Source of the DNA: Anaerolineales bacterium
GTDB taxonomy: Bacteria; Chloroflexota; Anaerolineae; Anaerolineales; JABWBV01
Assembly: GCA_027019845.1 (NCBI GenBank)
Contig: JALUWE010000566.1
Location: 1 to 5,712, forward strand
Direction: 5' to 3'
Length of the DNA stretch: 5,712 nt
Each line of letters begins with the position of its first letter. Position 1 is the stretch's first letter. Made by a program: the position numbers and the translations under genes. Under the pieces are notes generated by a model that saw nothing but the letters and a program-made list of their open reading frames with translations, did not search any database and was not told the DNA's origin. Below are positions 1 to 5,712 of this stretch, piece after piece.

Positions 1-273
1 AGCCACCGTTGGCGAGGAGGAGAGAACGGGCGACGAGCGGTTGGCTGCGTTTTGCGCGGCCGGGGCGGTGGGAGAAGGGTCGGGCAGGGCGGTGGGGGGA
101 AGGGCCGGTTGTCCGGCTGTTGGGGTGGAGGGCCGGGCCGCGGTGGTGGCGGTGGGGTCGAGCGGAGCCGCGGGGAGAGGGGAGGGCGAGGCGGCAACAC
201 AGGCAGCCAGCAGCGTTCCCGACAGCCAGGTAAAAATTGAGAGGAAAACAGGACGAAGCGGTGGGCGGCTCAT
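1..273 (-). CDS. Lipoprotein with Pro/Thr/Ala-rich linker, C-terminus beyond the window
   Basis: The ATG at 273 overlaps the SGNH stop as ATGA, a typical sign of translational coupling, and the frame runs 91 codons to the left edge without a stop. The protein starts MSRPPLRPVFLS, has a hydrophobic core (~9-23), and has lipobox LAAC (22-25) with Cys25 as the lipidation site. The rest of the visible part is a low-complexity Pro/Thr/Ala/Ser linker (for example PTALPDPSPTAPAAQ at 65-79) of the kind that holds a folded domain away from the membrane. That domain would lie outside the window, so function cannot be assigned. It is the last visible gene of the operon and could be an acceptor, a binding protein or an enzyme of the acylated polymer. 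No independent ribosome binding site is clear. The GC-rich codons create spurious open frames on the plus strand over the same stretch. Confidence 0.8.
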   Translation of the reverse strand, partial: MSRPPLRPVFLSIFTWLSGTLLAACVAASPSPLPAAPLDPTATTAARPSTPTAGQPALPPTALPDPSPTAPAAQNAANRSSPVLSSSPTVA

Positions 274-1376
274 GGGGTGAGGATGGCTTCCCCGATCTTT
301 TCAGCCAATAGTGCCGAACCAGCCGGGGTGAGGTGGAAGGCCGTGTTGGTGAATTGGTCGTTGGGAACGGCGTCCCACAGATCGAGGTAATTCCAACCCT
401 GCTGTGCAGCCTGTTCGGCGAGCAGGCGGCGGTATTGGTCGTAGGCCCAGCGGGGGTAGTAAAAATTATACCGGATGTCACTATTTTGTCCATCGCTGAT
501 AAACATCGGTTCGTTTACCAGCAGCACAGGCACGTCTGCGGCCATTTCGATGCCGGCGCGCAGCAGGTCGAAGGCCAGGTCGTCTGGGGTGAGGGGGTCG
601 GCCAGGTCGTAGAAGCTGCTGTCGGGTTCGAGGTCGGTGGCGCGCAGCGGGTAGCTTTCGGGGTAGTATTGATCGATTCCGGTGGCGGCCCATAAGACGC
701 CGTAGACCTGAAGGCGGAGCAGGTCGGCCAGCGCGCGGCGGCGGCCAATCAGGGTGCGTTCCCAGAAGGTGGGCTGGACGAAGGCGGGGTCGTCGGGTGC
801 GATGGGCAAGTCGTAGGCCGGGATCAGGGGGCGGATGGCCTGGGGGTTGTGCTGGACGATGGGGGAGGCGAGTTGTTTGTTGTGCGGGAAGGATTCCAGG
901 GTGGTGAGCCAGATGATCAGGTCTGGCTGGTATTGGAGGGCGCGCTGTAGGATCAGCAGGTCTTTGGCCAGGCTGAGGGTGGGGTAGCCCAGGTTGAAGG
1001 CGCGCACTGTGCGGCCGTCTGGCAGGGTGAGGCGGGCGGCGTTCAGGTAGGCGTCGAGGGTTTGTTGCGGGGTGAGCAAAAAGCCCCACACTGCGGAGTC
1101 GCCGATCAGCACCACGCGGTATTCGTCCGCGGGTTTGGGCGCGGCCGAGATGCGGTGGGCGGCGAACATGGCCTCGAGGTTGAACAGGGTGACGTTGTAG
1201 GACAGGGTGGGATCGTCGCCGTAGGGCAGGCGCGGGCGGCCCGGGAAGAGGCGGTTGTATGCGCTGAGGCGGCCCAGCGCGGGCAGCGCGTTCGTACCGG
1301 CAAAGGCCAGGTTCAGGGCAACGAAGAGCAGCAGCGTTTTGAGCAACAGGCGCGGCAGGGAGATGTTGGCCTCCAC
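270..1376 (-). CDS. Membrane-anchored SGNH/GDSL-like protein, likely acyltransferase partner of the MBOAT
   Basis: 368 aa from a GTG start at 1376, chosen by the adjacent GGAGG and because upstream codons overlap the MBOAT gene out of frame. One hydrophobic helix (~8-27) after a short N-terminus should anchor it with the catalytic domain outside, as in DltD. SGNH blocks: VVLIGDS at 88-94 with nucleophile Ser94; NLGYPTLS (128-135) with the block II Gly130; and FHLTPAGSALLAEKIGEAI (347-365) with His348. Two usual residues are missing: block III reads WLTTLE (156-161) where GxND is expected, and the residue three before the His is Thr345 rather than the Asp of DxxH. The domain also has a long insertion rich in aromatics (~200-260). 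SGNH proteins next to MBOATs usually finish acyl transfer to, or remove acyl groups from, an envelope glycan. Here the former is more likely because of the tight coupling. The stop overlaps the next start as ATGA. Confidence 0.88.
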   Translation of the reverse strand: MEANISLPRLLLKTLLLFVALNLAFAGTNALPALGRLSAYNRLFPGRPRLPYGDDPTLSYNVTLFNLEAMFAAHRISAAPKPADEYRVVLIGDSAVWGFLLTPQQTLDAYLNAARLTLPDGRTVRAFNLGYPTLSLAKDLLILQRALQYQPDLIIWLTTLESFPHNKQLASPIVQHNPQAIRPLIPAYDLPIAPDDPAFVQPTFWERTLIGRRRALADLLRLQVYGVLWAATGIDQYYPESYPLRATDLEPDSSFYDLADPLTPDDLAFDLLRAGIEMAADVPVLLVNEPMFISDGQNSDIRYNFYYPRWAYDQYRRLLAEQAAQQGWNYLDLWDAVPNDQFTNTAFHLTPAGSALLAEKIGEAILTP

Positions 1377-1378
1377 GG

Positions 1379-2797
1379 TCAGCCTCCGAACAATTTCAAA
1401 AAGAACCCCCAGGCTGTTTGGATGTCGGTCAGTGCGAACCAGACCCACCCCAGCGCGACGAAGTGAAAGGTGAGCACGGCGCCGGCGGCGTTCAAAGCGC
1501 GCTTGAGCCGGGGGGCGGCCACCCACTGTGTGTAGCGCGAGCGGAACTTCTCGCTCCAGCGGTTGTGGAAGAAAAGCCCCACACCGTGCCACGCGCCCCA
1601 CAACAAAAAGTTCCACTGCACACCGTGCCACAACCCGATCAGGATCATGGTGGTCAACTGGGTAAGGAGGATCACCAGCGGCACCGGCATACGACGGAGA
1701 CGCAAGGCGCGGATCAAGGGGTTGAAGTAGTAGGCGCGGAACCACTGGGCGAGGGTGATGTGCCAGTTGTTCCAGAAGGCGGTCAGGTTGGGTTTGCGAT
1801 AGGGTGATTGGAAATTTTCGGGCAGCCGGATACCGGCCAGCCGTCCCAGCCCGATGGCGATGTCTGTATAGCCGGAAAAGTCGAGGTAAATGCGCAGGGT
1901 GTAGGCGTAGAGCAGCACCCACGCCCAGCCGGTGGGGGTCACTTGGGCGGCGTTGGTGTTGTTGAGGGCGATCAGGGCCAGGGTGTCTGCCAGGGCGAAT
2001 TTTTTGAAAACACCGGCGGCGATGCGCTGCCCGGCGGGGAGCAGGTGTTCGCTTTGCTGGAGGGGGGCGCGCAGGTCGCGCACAAATCGCTGCACGCGGT
2101 CGATGGGGCCGGCGGTGTAGGCCGGGTAGAACAGGGCGTAGAGCACAAATTCGTCCAGGGCCAGCCGCGGCAGCCGCCCGGCGGAGGCGTCGCGCAGCAC
2201 ATGCACCAGGCGAAAGATCAGGTACGACAGCCCCAGCCAACGGATGTCCAGCGGGCTGGCCAGTGCGGTTTGCTGGCCCATCAAGGCGCGCAGCCCGGTG
2301 CTGGCGGCCTGGGCCAGGCGGGGCGTTTTCAATCCGGCCAGGAGGAGGACCGCCAGGAGGGCCAACCCGTGGATGATCGGGCGGCGCGGGCCGCGCTTGA
2401 GGAGGCCCCAGCTCCCGGCGGCGGTGAGCACGGCTGCGGCGGCCACCAGGCCGATTTGCGGGGGGCGCGTGGGCGTCAGGCAGCAGAGCGGTTGTACGTA
2501 GCGCAGCGCGGCCACCAGCAGCACGCAGGCCAGTATGATGACCGCGCTCCATTTCTCGGCGGGCTGCGCGGCAAGCGGGGAGGTGCTGGGCCGGCTGGCG
2601 GCCCAGACAAGCAGCGTCAGCCCCAACGCAGCGGTGGGCAGCCAGAAATCCAGGTAGCGGATGGGCATGGAGGGCTGCATCCAGTAGATGGCGAGCACAC
2701 TGCCCGCCAGCAGCAGCCACCGCCGCGACTGCGCGTTTGCCACCCTGCCTGCCAGCAGTGTGAAGCCCGCCAAAGCCAGAATTTGCACCAGGGTCAT
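1379..2797 (-). CDS. MBOAT family O-acyltransferase (AlgI/DltB type)
   Basis: Polytopic membrane enzyme of 472 aa, within the usual AlgI/DltB range, expected to move an acyl group to an acceptor or relay outside the membrane. The central and C-terminal parts carry the family blocks: FYPAYTAGPIDR (223-234, compare AlgI FFPQLVAGPIVR); a DFSGYTDIAIGLGRLAGIRL block (306-325) leading into PENFQSPY; FWNNWHITLAQWFRAYYFNP (341-360) with the conserved His346; and LIGLWHGVQWNFLLWGAWHG (386-405) with the likely catalytic His391. The N-terminal ~200 residues are mostly hydrophobic helices and diverge from AlgI. The ATG at 2797 begins a natural membrane N-terminus; no strong Shine-Dalgarno is seen, so translation may be coupled to the microprotein 22 nt upstream. 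Its final codons (Gly-Gly-stop) contain the ribosome binding site of the next gene. The donor (acetyl-CoA, another acyl-CoA or a carrier protein) and acceptor are unknown. Confidence 0.94.
   Translation of the reverse strand: MTLVQILALAGFTLLAGRVANAQSRRWLLLAGSVLAIYWMQPSMPIRYLDFWLPTAALGLTLLVWAASRPSTSPLAAQPAEKWSAVIILACVLLVAALRYVQPLCCLTPTRPPQIGLVAAAAVLTAAGSWGLLKRGPRRPIIHGLALLAVLLLAGLKTPRLAQAASTGLRALMGQQTALASPLDIRWLGLSYLIFRLVHVLRDASAGRLPRLALDEFVLYALFYPAYTAGPIDRVQRFVRDLRAPLQQSEHLLPAGQRIAAGVFKKFALADTLALIALNNTNAAQVTPTGWAWVLLYAYTLRIYLDFSGYTDIAIGLGRLAGIRLPENFQSPYRKPNLTAFWNNWHITLAQWFRAYYFNPLIRALRLRRMPVPLVILLTQLTTMILIGLWHGVQWNFLLWGAWHGVGLFFHNRWSEKFRSRYTQWVAAPRLKRALNAAGAVLTFHFVALGWVWFALTDIQTAWGFFLKLFGG
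1383..1387 (-). promoter_or_regulatory. Strong Shine-Dalgarno GGAGG deciding the GTG start of the SGNH gene
   Basis: GGAGG lies in the last two sense codons of the MBOAT gene, 6 nt before the GTG at 1376. This is ideal spacing and fixes the SGNH start, although the same frame stays open far upstream through the MBOAT gene. Translation of the two genes is therefore probably coupled. Confidence 0.8.
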
Positions 2798-2819
2798 GGC
2801 CGGTGAACAGGCGAGTCCC

Positions 2820-2939
2820 TCAGAACCCCTGGTAAATCCATGCCGGGGCTTGTTCGGTGGTGAGGATCAGCACTGCGATCAGGATCAGGCAGAGCAGAAC
2901 CGCGTAGATGTTTTCGCGGCTGAGGAGTTTACGGGCCAT
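2820..2939 (-). CDS. DltX-like membrane microprotein, 39 aa, C-terminal WIYQGF
   Basis: The ATG at 2939 has a good ribosome binding site, AAGGA (2951-2947), 7 nt upstream. A longer frame from 3092 runs inside the preceding lipoprotein gene and is Arg/Pro-rich nonsense. The protein has a basic N-terminus (Arg3, Lys4, Arg8), one membrane helix at ~11-27 and a short tail ending W34-I-Y36-Q-G-F39. Positive-inside topology places the tail outside. DltX, a ~50-aa single-pass partner of DltB/DltD, has the same architecture and ends in an FxYxxF motif whose Tyr has been proposed to carry the acyl group between DltB and DltD. Here Trp replaces the first Phe, while Tyr and the terminal Phe keep exact spacing. 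It sits 22 nt before the MBOAT gene, as expected of a partner. No dltA or dltC is visible, so it should not simply be named dltX. The gene is well supported; the relay function is inferred from motif, topology and position. Confidence 0.82.
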   Translation of the reverse strand: MARKLLSRENIYAVLLCLILIAVLILTTEQAPAWIYQGF

Positions 2940-2968
2940 GCGCGTTTCCTTGTGTGGGGTGGGGAGGC

Positions 2969-3379
2969 TCACTTTGGCTGCCGCCCGCACACCCGCCATT
3001 CTCCTCCTTCTTGTACGACCTGAAACACCGAGGTGTCCAGCGGGAAGCTGCGGTCTTCGGCCCCGTAGGTGGCGAGGATTTCTCCGCTGCAAGATACCAG
3101 GGTGGCTTCGCCGTCGCTGCCCGTGACCTGGCAGGCCAGGCCTTCGAGGCGGGTTTCTACGCCCACGAAGGCGTCCAATTCAAGTTGTGCCTCTCCCTCC
3201 CAGGCGGCGCACGAGGCTGCGATCATCTGGTCGCGGTTTTTGTCGGCCAGGGCTTGCAGGTAGGTTTCGACCGTTTGCGCGGCCGGGCTGCCGCTTTCCT
3301 CCGCGGGGGTGCAGGCAGCCAAAAAGAGCGGCCAGGTAGACAACACGATGGCGAGCAGGAGTAGTTTGTTTTTCCACAT
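2969..3379 (-). CDS. Small lipoprotein, NTF2-like/DUF4878-like fold possible, 136 aa
   Basis: The ATG at 3379 was chosen because GGAG (3391-3388) lies 8 nt upstream and the protein then begins with a classic lipoprotein signal: MWKNK, a hydrophobic stretch (6-20), and lipobox LAAC (20-23) with Cys23 as the lipidation site. An ATG at 3385 is possible but sits too close to GGAG. The frame is open further upstream, to 3556, but that part lacks protein-like character. The mature part (~113 aa) begins with an acidic Ser/Pro-containing spacer, then a helix-like VETYLQALADKNRDQMIAA segment (37-55) and ends in a GEWRVCG strand (126-132). This layout recalls NTF2-like/DUF4878 lipoproteins, but that is a weak inference. 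Four further cysteines (57, 83, 97, 131) could form two disulfides. It is the first gene of the putative acylation operon, 29 nt before the microprotein. Function unknown; perhaps a surface accessory or a sensor. Confidence 0.85.
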   Translation of the reverse strand: MWKNKLLLLAIVLSTWPLFLAACTPAEESGSPAAQTVETYLQALADKNRDQMIAASCAAWEGEAQLELDAFVGVETRLEGLACQVTGSDGEATLVSCSGEILATYGAEDRSFPLDTSVFQVVQEGGEWRVCGRQPK

Positions 3380-3415
3380 ACGCATCACTCCGTGGCAGAA
3401 TGGGTAGATGGGGCC

Positions 3416-3449
3416 AAAAAGTTTGCCGGGTGTTGAGGCTGCGCCCGGC
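3416..3449 (-). terminator. Weak hairpin plus T5, possible mutS2 terminator or operon attenuator
   Basis: On the minus strand, GCCGGG (3449-3444) can pair with CCCGGC (3430-3425) across a 13-nt loop. AAAC and then five T (3420-3416) follow. The stem is short, the loop is long and the T-run is not adjacent to the stem, so termination is doubtful. It lies between the putative promoter and the lipoprotein start, where it would act either on read-through from mutS2 or as a leader structure. Confidence 0.2.
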
Positions 3450-3508
3450 CATGTCCGGTTGGTCGGGCGGCCAGCAGGGTGACGGCCGGCAGCAATTCTT
3501 GCGCAGGA

Positions 3509-3521
3509 GGGTATTATACCC
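3509..3521 (-). promoter_or_regulatory. Putative -10 promoter element (TATAAT) inside a 13-bp palindrome
   Basis: The minus strand carries an exact TATAAT at 3518-3513, embedded in GGGTATAATACCC (6-bp arms around one central base). It lies in the only sizeable gap of the window, about 135 nt upstream of the lipoprotein start, so it could drive the five-gene operon. No good -35 box sits 16-18 nt upstream (the 17-nt position reads TAATGA). A TTGTCA occurs near the mutS2 end but is 33 nt away, too far. The weak -35 suggests either an activator-dependent promoter or a chance match. The palindrome could also bind a repressor. Confidence 0.4.
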
Positions 3522-3524
3522 AAG

Positions 3525-3546
3525 CCGGTACGCGCCTCATTACCGG
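3525..3546. repeat. Inverted repeat at the mutS2 stop, upstream of the putative promoter
   Basis: The arms CCGGTA (3525-3530) and TACCGG (3541-3546) are perfect 6-bp complements separated by 10 nt, and the right arm includes part of the mutS2 stop codon. No T-run follows on the minus strand, so it is not a classical terminator. It covers the place where a -35 element for the downstream TATAAT would lie, so it could be an operator or just a mRNA 3'-end hairpin. The structure is seen directly; the role is inferred. Confidence 0.35.
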
Positions 3547-5712
3547 AATTTGACAACCGTTACCCCCTCCCCACCCTCGCCGCGTTTGCCCGGCTCGAAG
3601 GATTGAACGTGCGGGTTGTTGCGCAGCGCTTTGCGCACCGCCTGGCGCAGCCGGCCGGTGCCCTTGCCGTGGATGATGCGCGCCCAGGGCAGGTCGGCCA
3701 GAGAGGCGGCTTCGAGGTAGTCGTCCAGCTTCTCGAGGGCTTCATCCACGCGCAGGCCGCGTAAGTCCAGTTCGATGCCGGGGGCGGATGGCATTTGAGG
3801 CAGGCTGGCAGGAGGCGGGTGTGTGGGAGGGGGCTGGATGCCCGAGGCGGGTTGCCCGGATAGGGGCAGCAGTTCGCTCAGCCGGGTGCGCACACGCAGG
3901 ATACCGATTTGCACCTCGGCTTCTTCGTCGTCCAGGGCCGTAACCACGCCTTGCGAACCCAGAGAGCGCAGTTTGACTTTGTCGCCCAGGCGGATGGGGG
4001 CGGGTGGAAGGTCGAAAGTTTGAACCTCTTGGGAGAGCGGTGTTCGTTCGATGGGAGTGGAGAGTTCGTCTTCGAGTCTTTCCACTTCTGCGGCCACTTC
4101 TTCGACGACTTCGAGCGGCTGCCGGGCGCGGGCCAGTTGGCGGCGCAGCTTGCGCAGCTCTTCTTCCAGGCTGGCCAGGCGGTCTTCGGCTTGCTGTCTG
4201 GCTCTTTCCAGGATGTCGCGGCGTTCATCTTCGATGGCGCCCAGGCGGGCGGCCAGCTCGGCGCGCAGTTTTTCGGCCTCGATGCGCGCTTTTTCCGCGT
4301 CGCGGCGTGCTCTGCGGATCAGGTCGCGTTGCTGGTGAATTTCGGTGAGCAGGTCTTCGGCGCGCAGCTCTTCGGGAGAGATGCCGCGGCGCGCCAGTTG
4401 GACGATTTCTTCGGGCAGCCCCAGGCGTTGGGCGATGGTGAGGGCGTTGGAGGCGCCTGGCAGGCCGATGATCAGGTGATAGGTGGGGCGCAGGGTTTCG
4501 ATGTCGAACTCCACGCTGGCGTTGAGCACGCCTTCGCGCGCCAGGGCGTAGGTTTTCAGTTCCGGGTAGTGGGTGGCGACCAGGGTGGTGATGCCGCGGT
4601 CGAGCAGGTAGGTGAGGATGGCGCTGGCCAGGGCCGCGCCTTCCTGGGGGTCGGTGCCGGAACCGAGTTCGTCGAGCAGCACGAGGGCGCGGGGGGTGGC
4701 CTGTTTGAGGATGCGGATGATGTTGGTGATGTGCGCGGAGAAAGTGGAGAGAGACTGCTCGATGGATTGTTCGTCGCCGATGTCGGCATATACGGCCTCG
4801 AACACGCTGATCTGGGAGCCGGGGTCGGCGGGGATGTGCAGGCCGGATTGCGCCATGAGGGCCAGCAGGCCGACAGTCTTGAGGCTGACGGTTTTGCCGC
4901 CGGTGTTGGGGCCGGTGATGATCAGGGCGTAGGTGTTGGGGTCGAGGAGGATGTCGATGGGGACGACGGTGTCGGGGTCGAGCAGAGGATGGCGGGCGCC
5001 CTGGAGACGGATCACGCTGCCGGGGTGGGTGCCGGGCCTGGGGCGGTCAGAGGCTTTCGGGGGCAGTGGTTTGAGGATCGGTTCTGTGGCGTGCATGTCT
5101 TCGGCCAGGCGGGCGCGGGCGAAGATCAGGTCGAGTTGGGCGAGGGTTTGGACGGTCGTTTCGAGTTCTGCGGCGCGGGCTGCGATTTTGCTGCACAGTT
5201 CGGCCAGGATACGGCGTTCTTCGTCGCGCTCGTCGAGTTGAAGCTGGCGGTATTGGTTGTTGGCTTCGACGACGCTGAGGGGTTCGACGAAGAGGGTTGC
5301 GCCGGAGGCGGATTGGTCGTGGACGATAGCTTTGATTTTGCCTTTGAAGTCGGCGCGCAGGGGGAGGACGTAGCGGCCATCGCGCTGGGTGACGAGGGTG
5401 TCTTGCAGGTAGGGGGCGATTTTGGGGTCGGAGAGCATACGCTGCATTCGATGGAGCAGCCGGTCGTGGACGGTGCGCAGGTCGCGGCGGATTTGGGCGA
5501 GGCGGGGGGAGGCGTTATCGTGGATGTCGCCGCGTTCGGAGATGGCCTGGGTGATGGCGTCGATCAGGCCGAGGGGCGGGGGGATACGGGTGGCGATCTC
5601 GGTCAGGTAGGGGAATTGGGTGCCGAGGCGGTCGAAGGTGCGCGCCAGGGTGCGGGCGGCGATCAGGGTGGCTTTGATTTCGAGAATGTCCGGGATGGGG
5701 AGCACGACGCCG
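3540..5712 (-). CDS. mutS2: Endonuclease MutS2, N-terminus cut off by the window edge
   Basis: MutS2 is a homodimeric MutS-like ATPase with a C-terminal nuclease domain. Family members are linked to suppression of homologous recombination and, in Bacillus, to splitting or rescue of collided ribosomes. The frame is open to the right edge, so the GTG at 5705 is probably an internal Val. Compared with the usual ~780 aa, about 60-80 N-terminal residues are missing. Numbering from that codon (721 aa): Walker A GPNTGGKT at 265-272; the MutS signature DEQSIEQSLSTFSAHI at 311-326; Walker B LVLLDE at 341-346; the switch His in ATHY at 377-380; a charged coiled coil at ~440-550; a KOW-like barrel at ~570-615; a Pro-rich linker at ~617-642; and an Smr domain at ~643-721 with LDLRG (646-650) and HGKGTG (679-684). 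All motifs are intact and the stop is TAA. The following genes are separated by ~160 bp and have unrelated functions, so it is probably not in their operon. Confidence 0.97.
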   Translation of the reverse strand, partial: GVVLPIPDILEIKATLIAARTLARTFDRLGTQFPYLTEIATRIPPPLGLIDAITQAISERGDIHDNASPRLAQIRRDLRTVHDRLLHRMQRMLSDPKIAPYLQDTLVTQRDGRYVLPLRADFKGKIKAIVHDQSASGATLFVEPLSVVEANNQYRQLQLDERDEERRILAELCSKIAARAAELETTVQTLAQLDLIFARARLAEDMHATEPILKPLPPKASDRPRPGTHPGSVIRLQGARHPLLDPDTVVPIDILLDPNTYALIITGPNTGGKTVSLKTVGLLALMAQSGLHIPADPGSQISVFEAVYADIGDEQSIEQSLSTFSAHITNIIRILKQATPRALVLLDELGSGTDPQEGAALASAILTYLLDRGITTLVATHYPELKTYALAREGVLNASVEFDIETLRPTYHLIIGLPGASNALTIAQRLGLPEEIVQLARRGISPEELRAEDLLTEIHQQRDLIRRARRDAEKARIEAEKLRAELAARLGAIEDERRDILERARQQAEDRLASLEEELRKLRRQLARARQPLEVVEEVAAEVERLEDELSTPIERTPLSQEVQTFDLPPAPIRLGDKVKLRSLGSQGVVTALDDEEAEVQIGILRVRTRLSELLPLSGQPASGIQPPPTHPPPASLPQMPSAPGIELDLRGLRVDEALEKLDDYLEAASLADLPWARIIHGKGTGRLRQAVRKALRNNPHVQSFEPGKRGEGGEGVTVVKFR

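Noticed and set aside
91..157. G-rich plus strand, possible G-quadruplex
   Set aside because: Runs of three or more G are present, but the loops between a workable set of four are too long. The G-richness is explained by Pro/Thr codons of the lipoprotein linker on the other strand.
1377..2720. Upstream part of an 816-codon minus-strand open frame (270-2720) that would make the SGNH protein far longer
   Set aside because: This stretch overlaps the MBOAT gene out of frame and reads as Arg/Pro/Ala/His-rich nonsense. The MBOAT frame has clear family motifs, and a GGAGG-GTG start at 1376 gives a normal SGNH protein.
1808..2806. 332-codon plus-strand open frame opposite the MBOAT gene
   Set aside because: The product is a Gly/Gln-rich sequence with no recognisable motif. 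It is the antisense of a GC-rich membrane protein gene, where stop codons are rare by composition.
270..2939. A true dlt operon
   Set aside because: No DltA (adenylation) or DltC (carrier) gene lies among these genes. The MBOAT and SGNH proteins do not look like typical DltB and DltD, so only the microprotein motif and the general architecture are shared.
2940..3092. Upstream in-frame extension of the microprotein to a 90-aa protein
   Set aside because: The extension lies inside the lipoprotein gene, is Arg/Pro-rich, and a good ribosome binding site precedes the ATG at 2939.
3388..3460. tRNA-like stretch on the plus strand beginning near GTGGCAGAATGGGTAGATG
   Set aside because: It recalls a tRNA D-arm, but there is no T-arm motif (GGTTCGA-like) and no acceptor stem that would pair.
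3540..5712. MutS2 as part of a novel repair or defence module
   Set aside because: All motifs are standard for MutS2, a widespread housekeeping gene, and the neighbours are envelope genes behind a separate putative promoter.

Overview
The window is GC-rich (roughly 60-65% by eye), and every convincing gene lies on the minus strand, so the biology reads from right (5712) to left (1). Many long open frames on the plus strand, and in the other minus frames, are by-products of the base composition. MutS2, lipobox lipoproteins with Pro/Thr-rich linkers, and an MBOAT/SGNH pair suggest an environmental bacterium. The lipoprotein style is reminiscent of Chloroflexota (Anaerolineae-like). That placement is inference only, since no rRNA or other marker is present.

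Layout in the direction of transcription: (1) 5712-3540, mutS2, missing its N-terminus at the window edge. It has the ATPase core, coiled coil, a KOW-like barrel and a C-terminal Smr domain. (2) A non-coding gap of about 160 bp (3539-3380) holds a perfect TATAAT -10 hexamer inside a palindrome and a second inverted repeat just upstream. (3) 3379-2969, a 136-aa lipoprotein. (4) 2939-2820, a 39-residue single-pass membrane microprotein ending in W-I-Y-Q-G-F. (5) 2797-1379, an MBOAT O-acyltransferase of the AlgI/DltB type. (6) 1376-270, a membrane-anchored SGNH/GDSL-like protein starting with GTG two bases after the MBOAT stop. (7) 273-1, the start of a second lipoprotein, overlapping the previous gene by ATGA and running off the window.

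The five genes after mutS2 are tightly spaced (29, 22, 2 and -4 nt) and look like one operon for acyl decoration of something outside the cytoplasmic membrane. MBOAT proteins move acyl groups across or at the membrane, SGNH partners complete the transfer outside, and lipoproteins act on the outer face. The most notable element is the microprotein. Its C-terminus matches the FxYxxF pattern of DltX, the small partner of DltB/DltD in teichoic acid D-alanylation, yet no DltA or DltC is visible and neither enzyme looks like a standard Dlt protein. This suggests a DltX-like relay in a different, possibly undescribed, MBOAT-SGNH system. The acyl group and acceptor cannot be read from the sequence.
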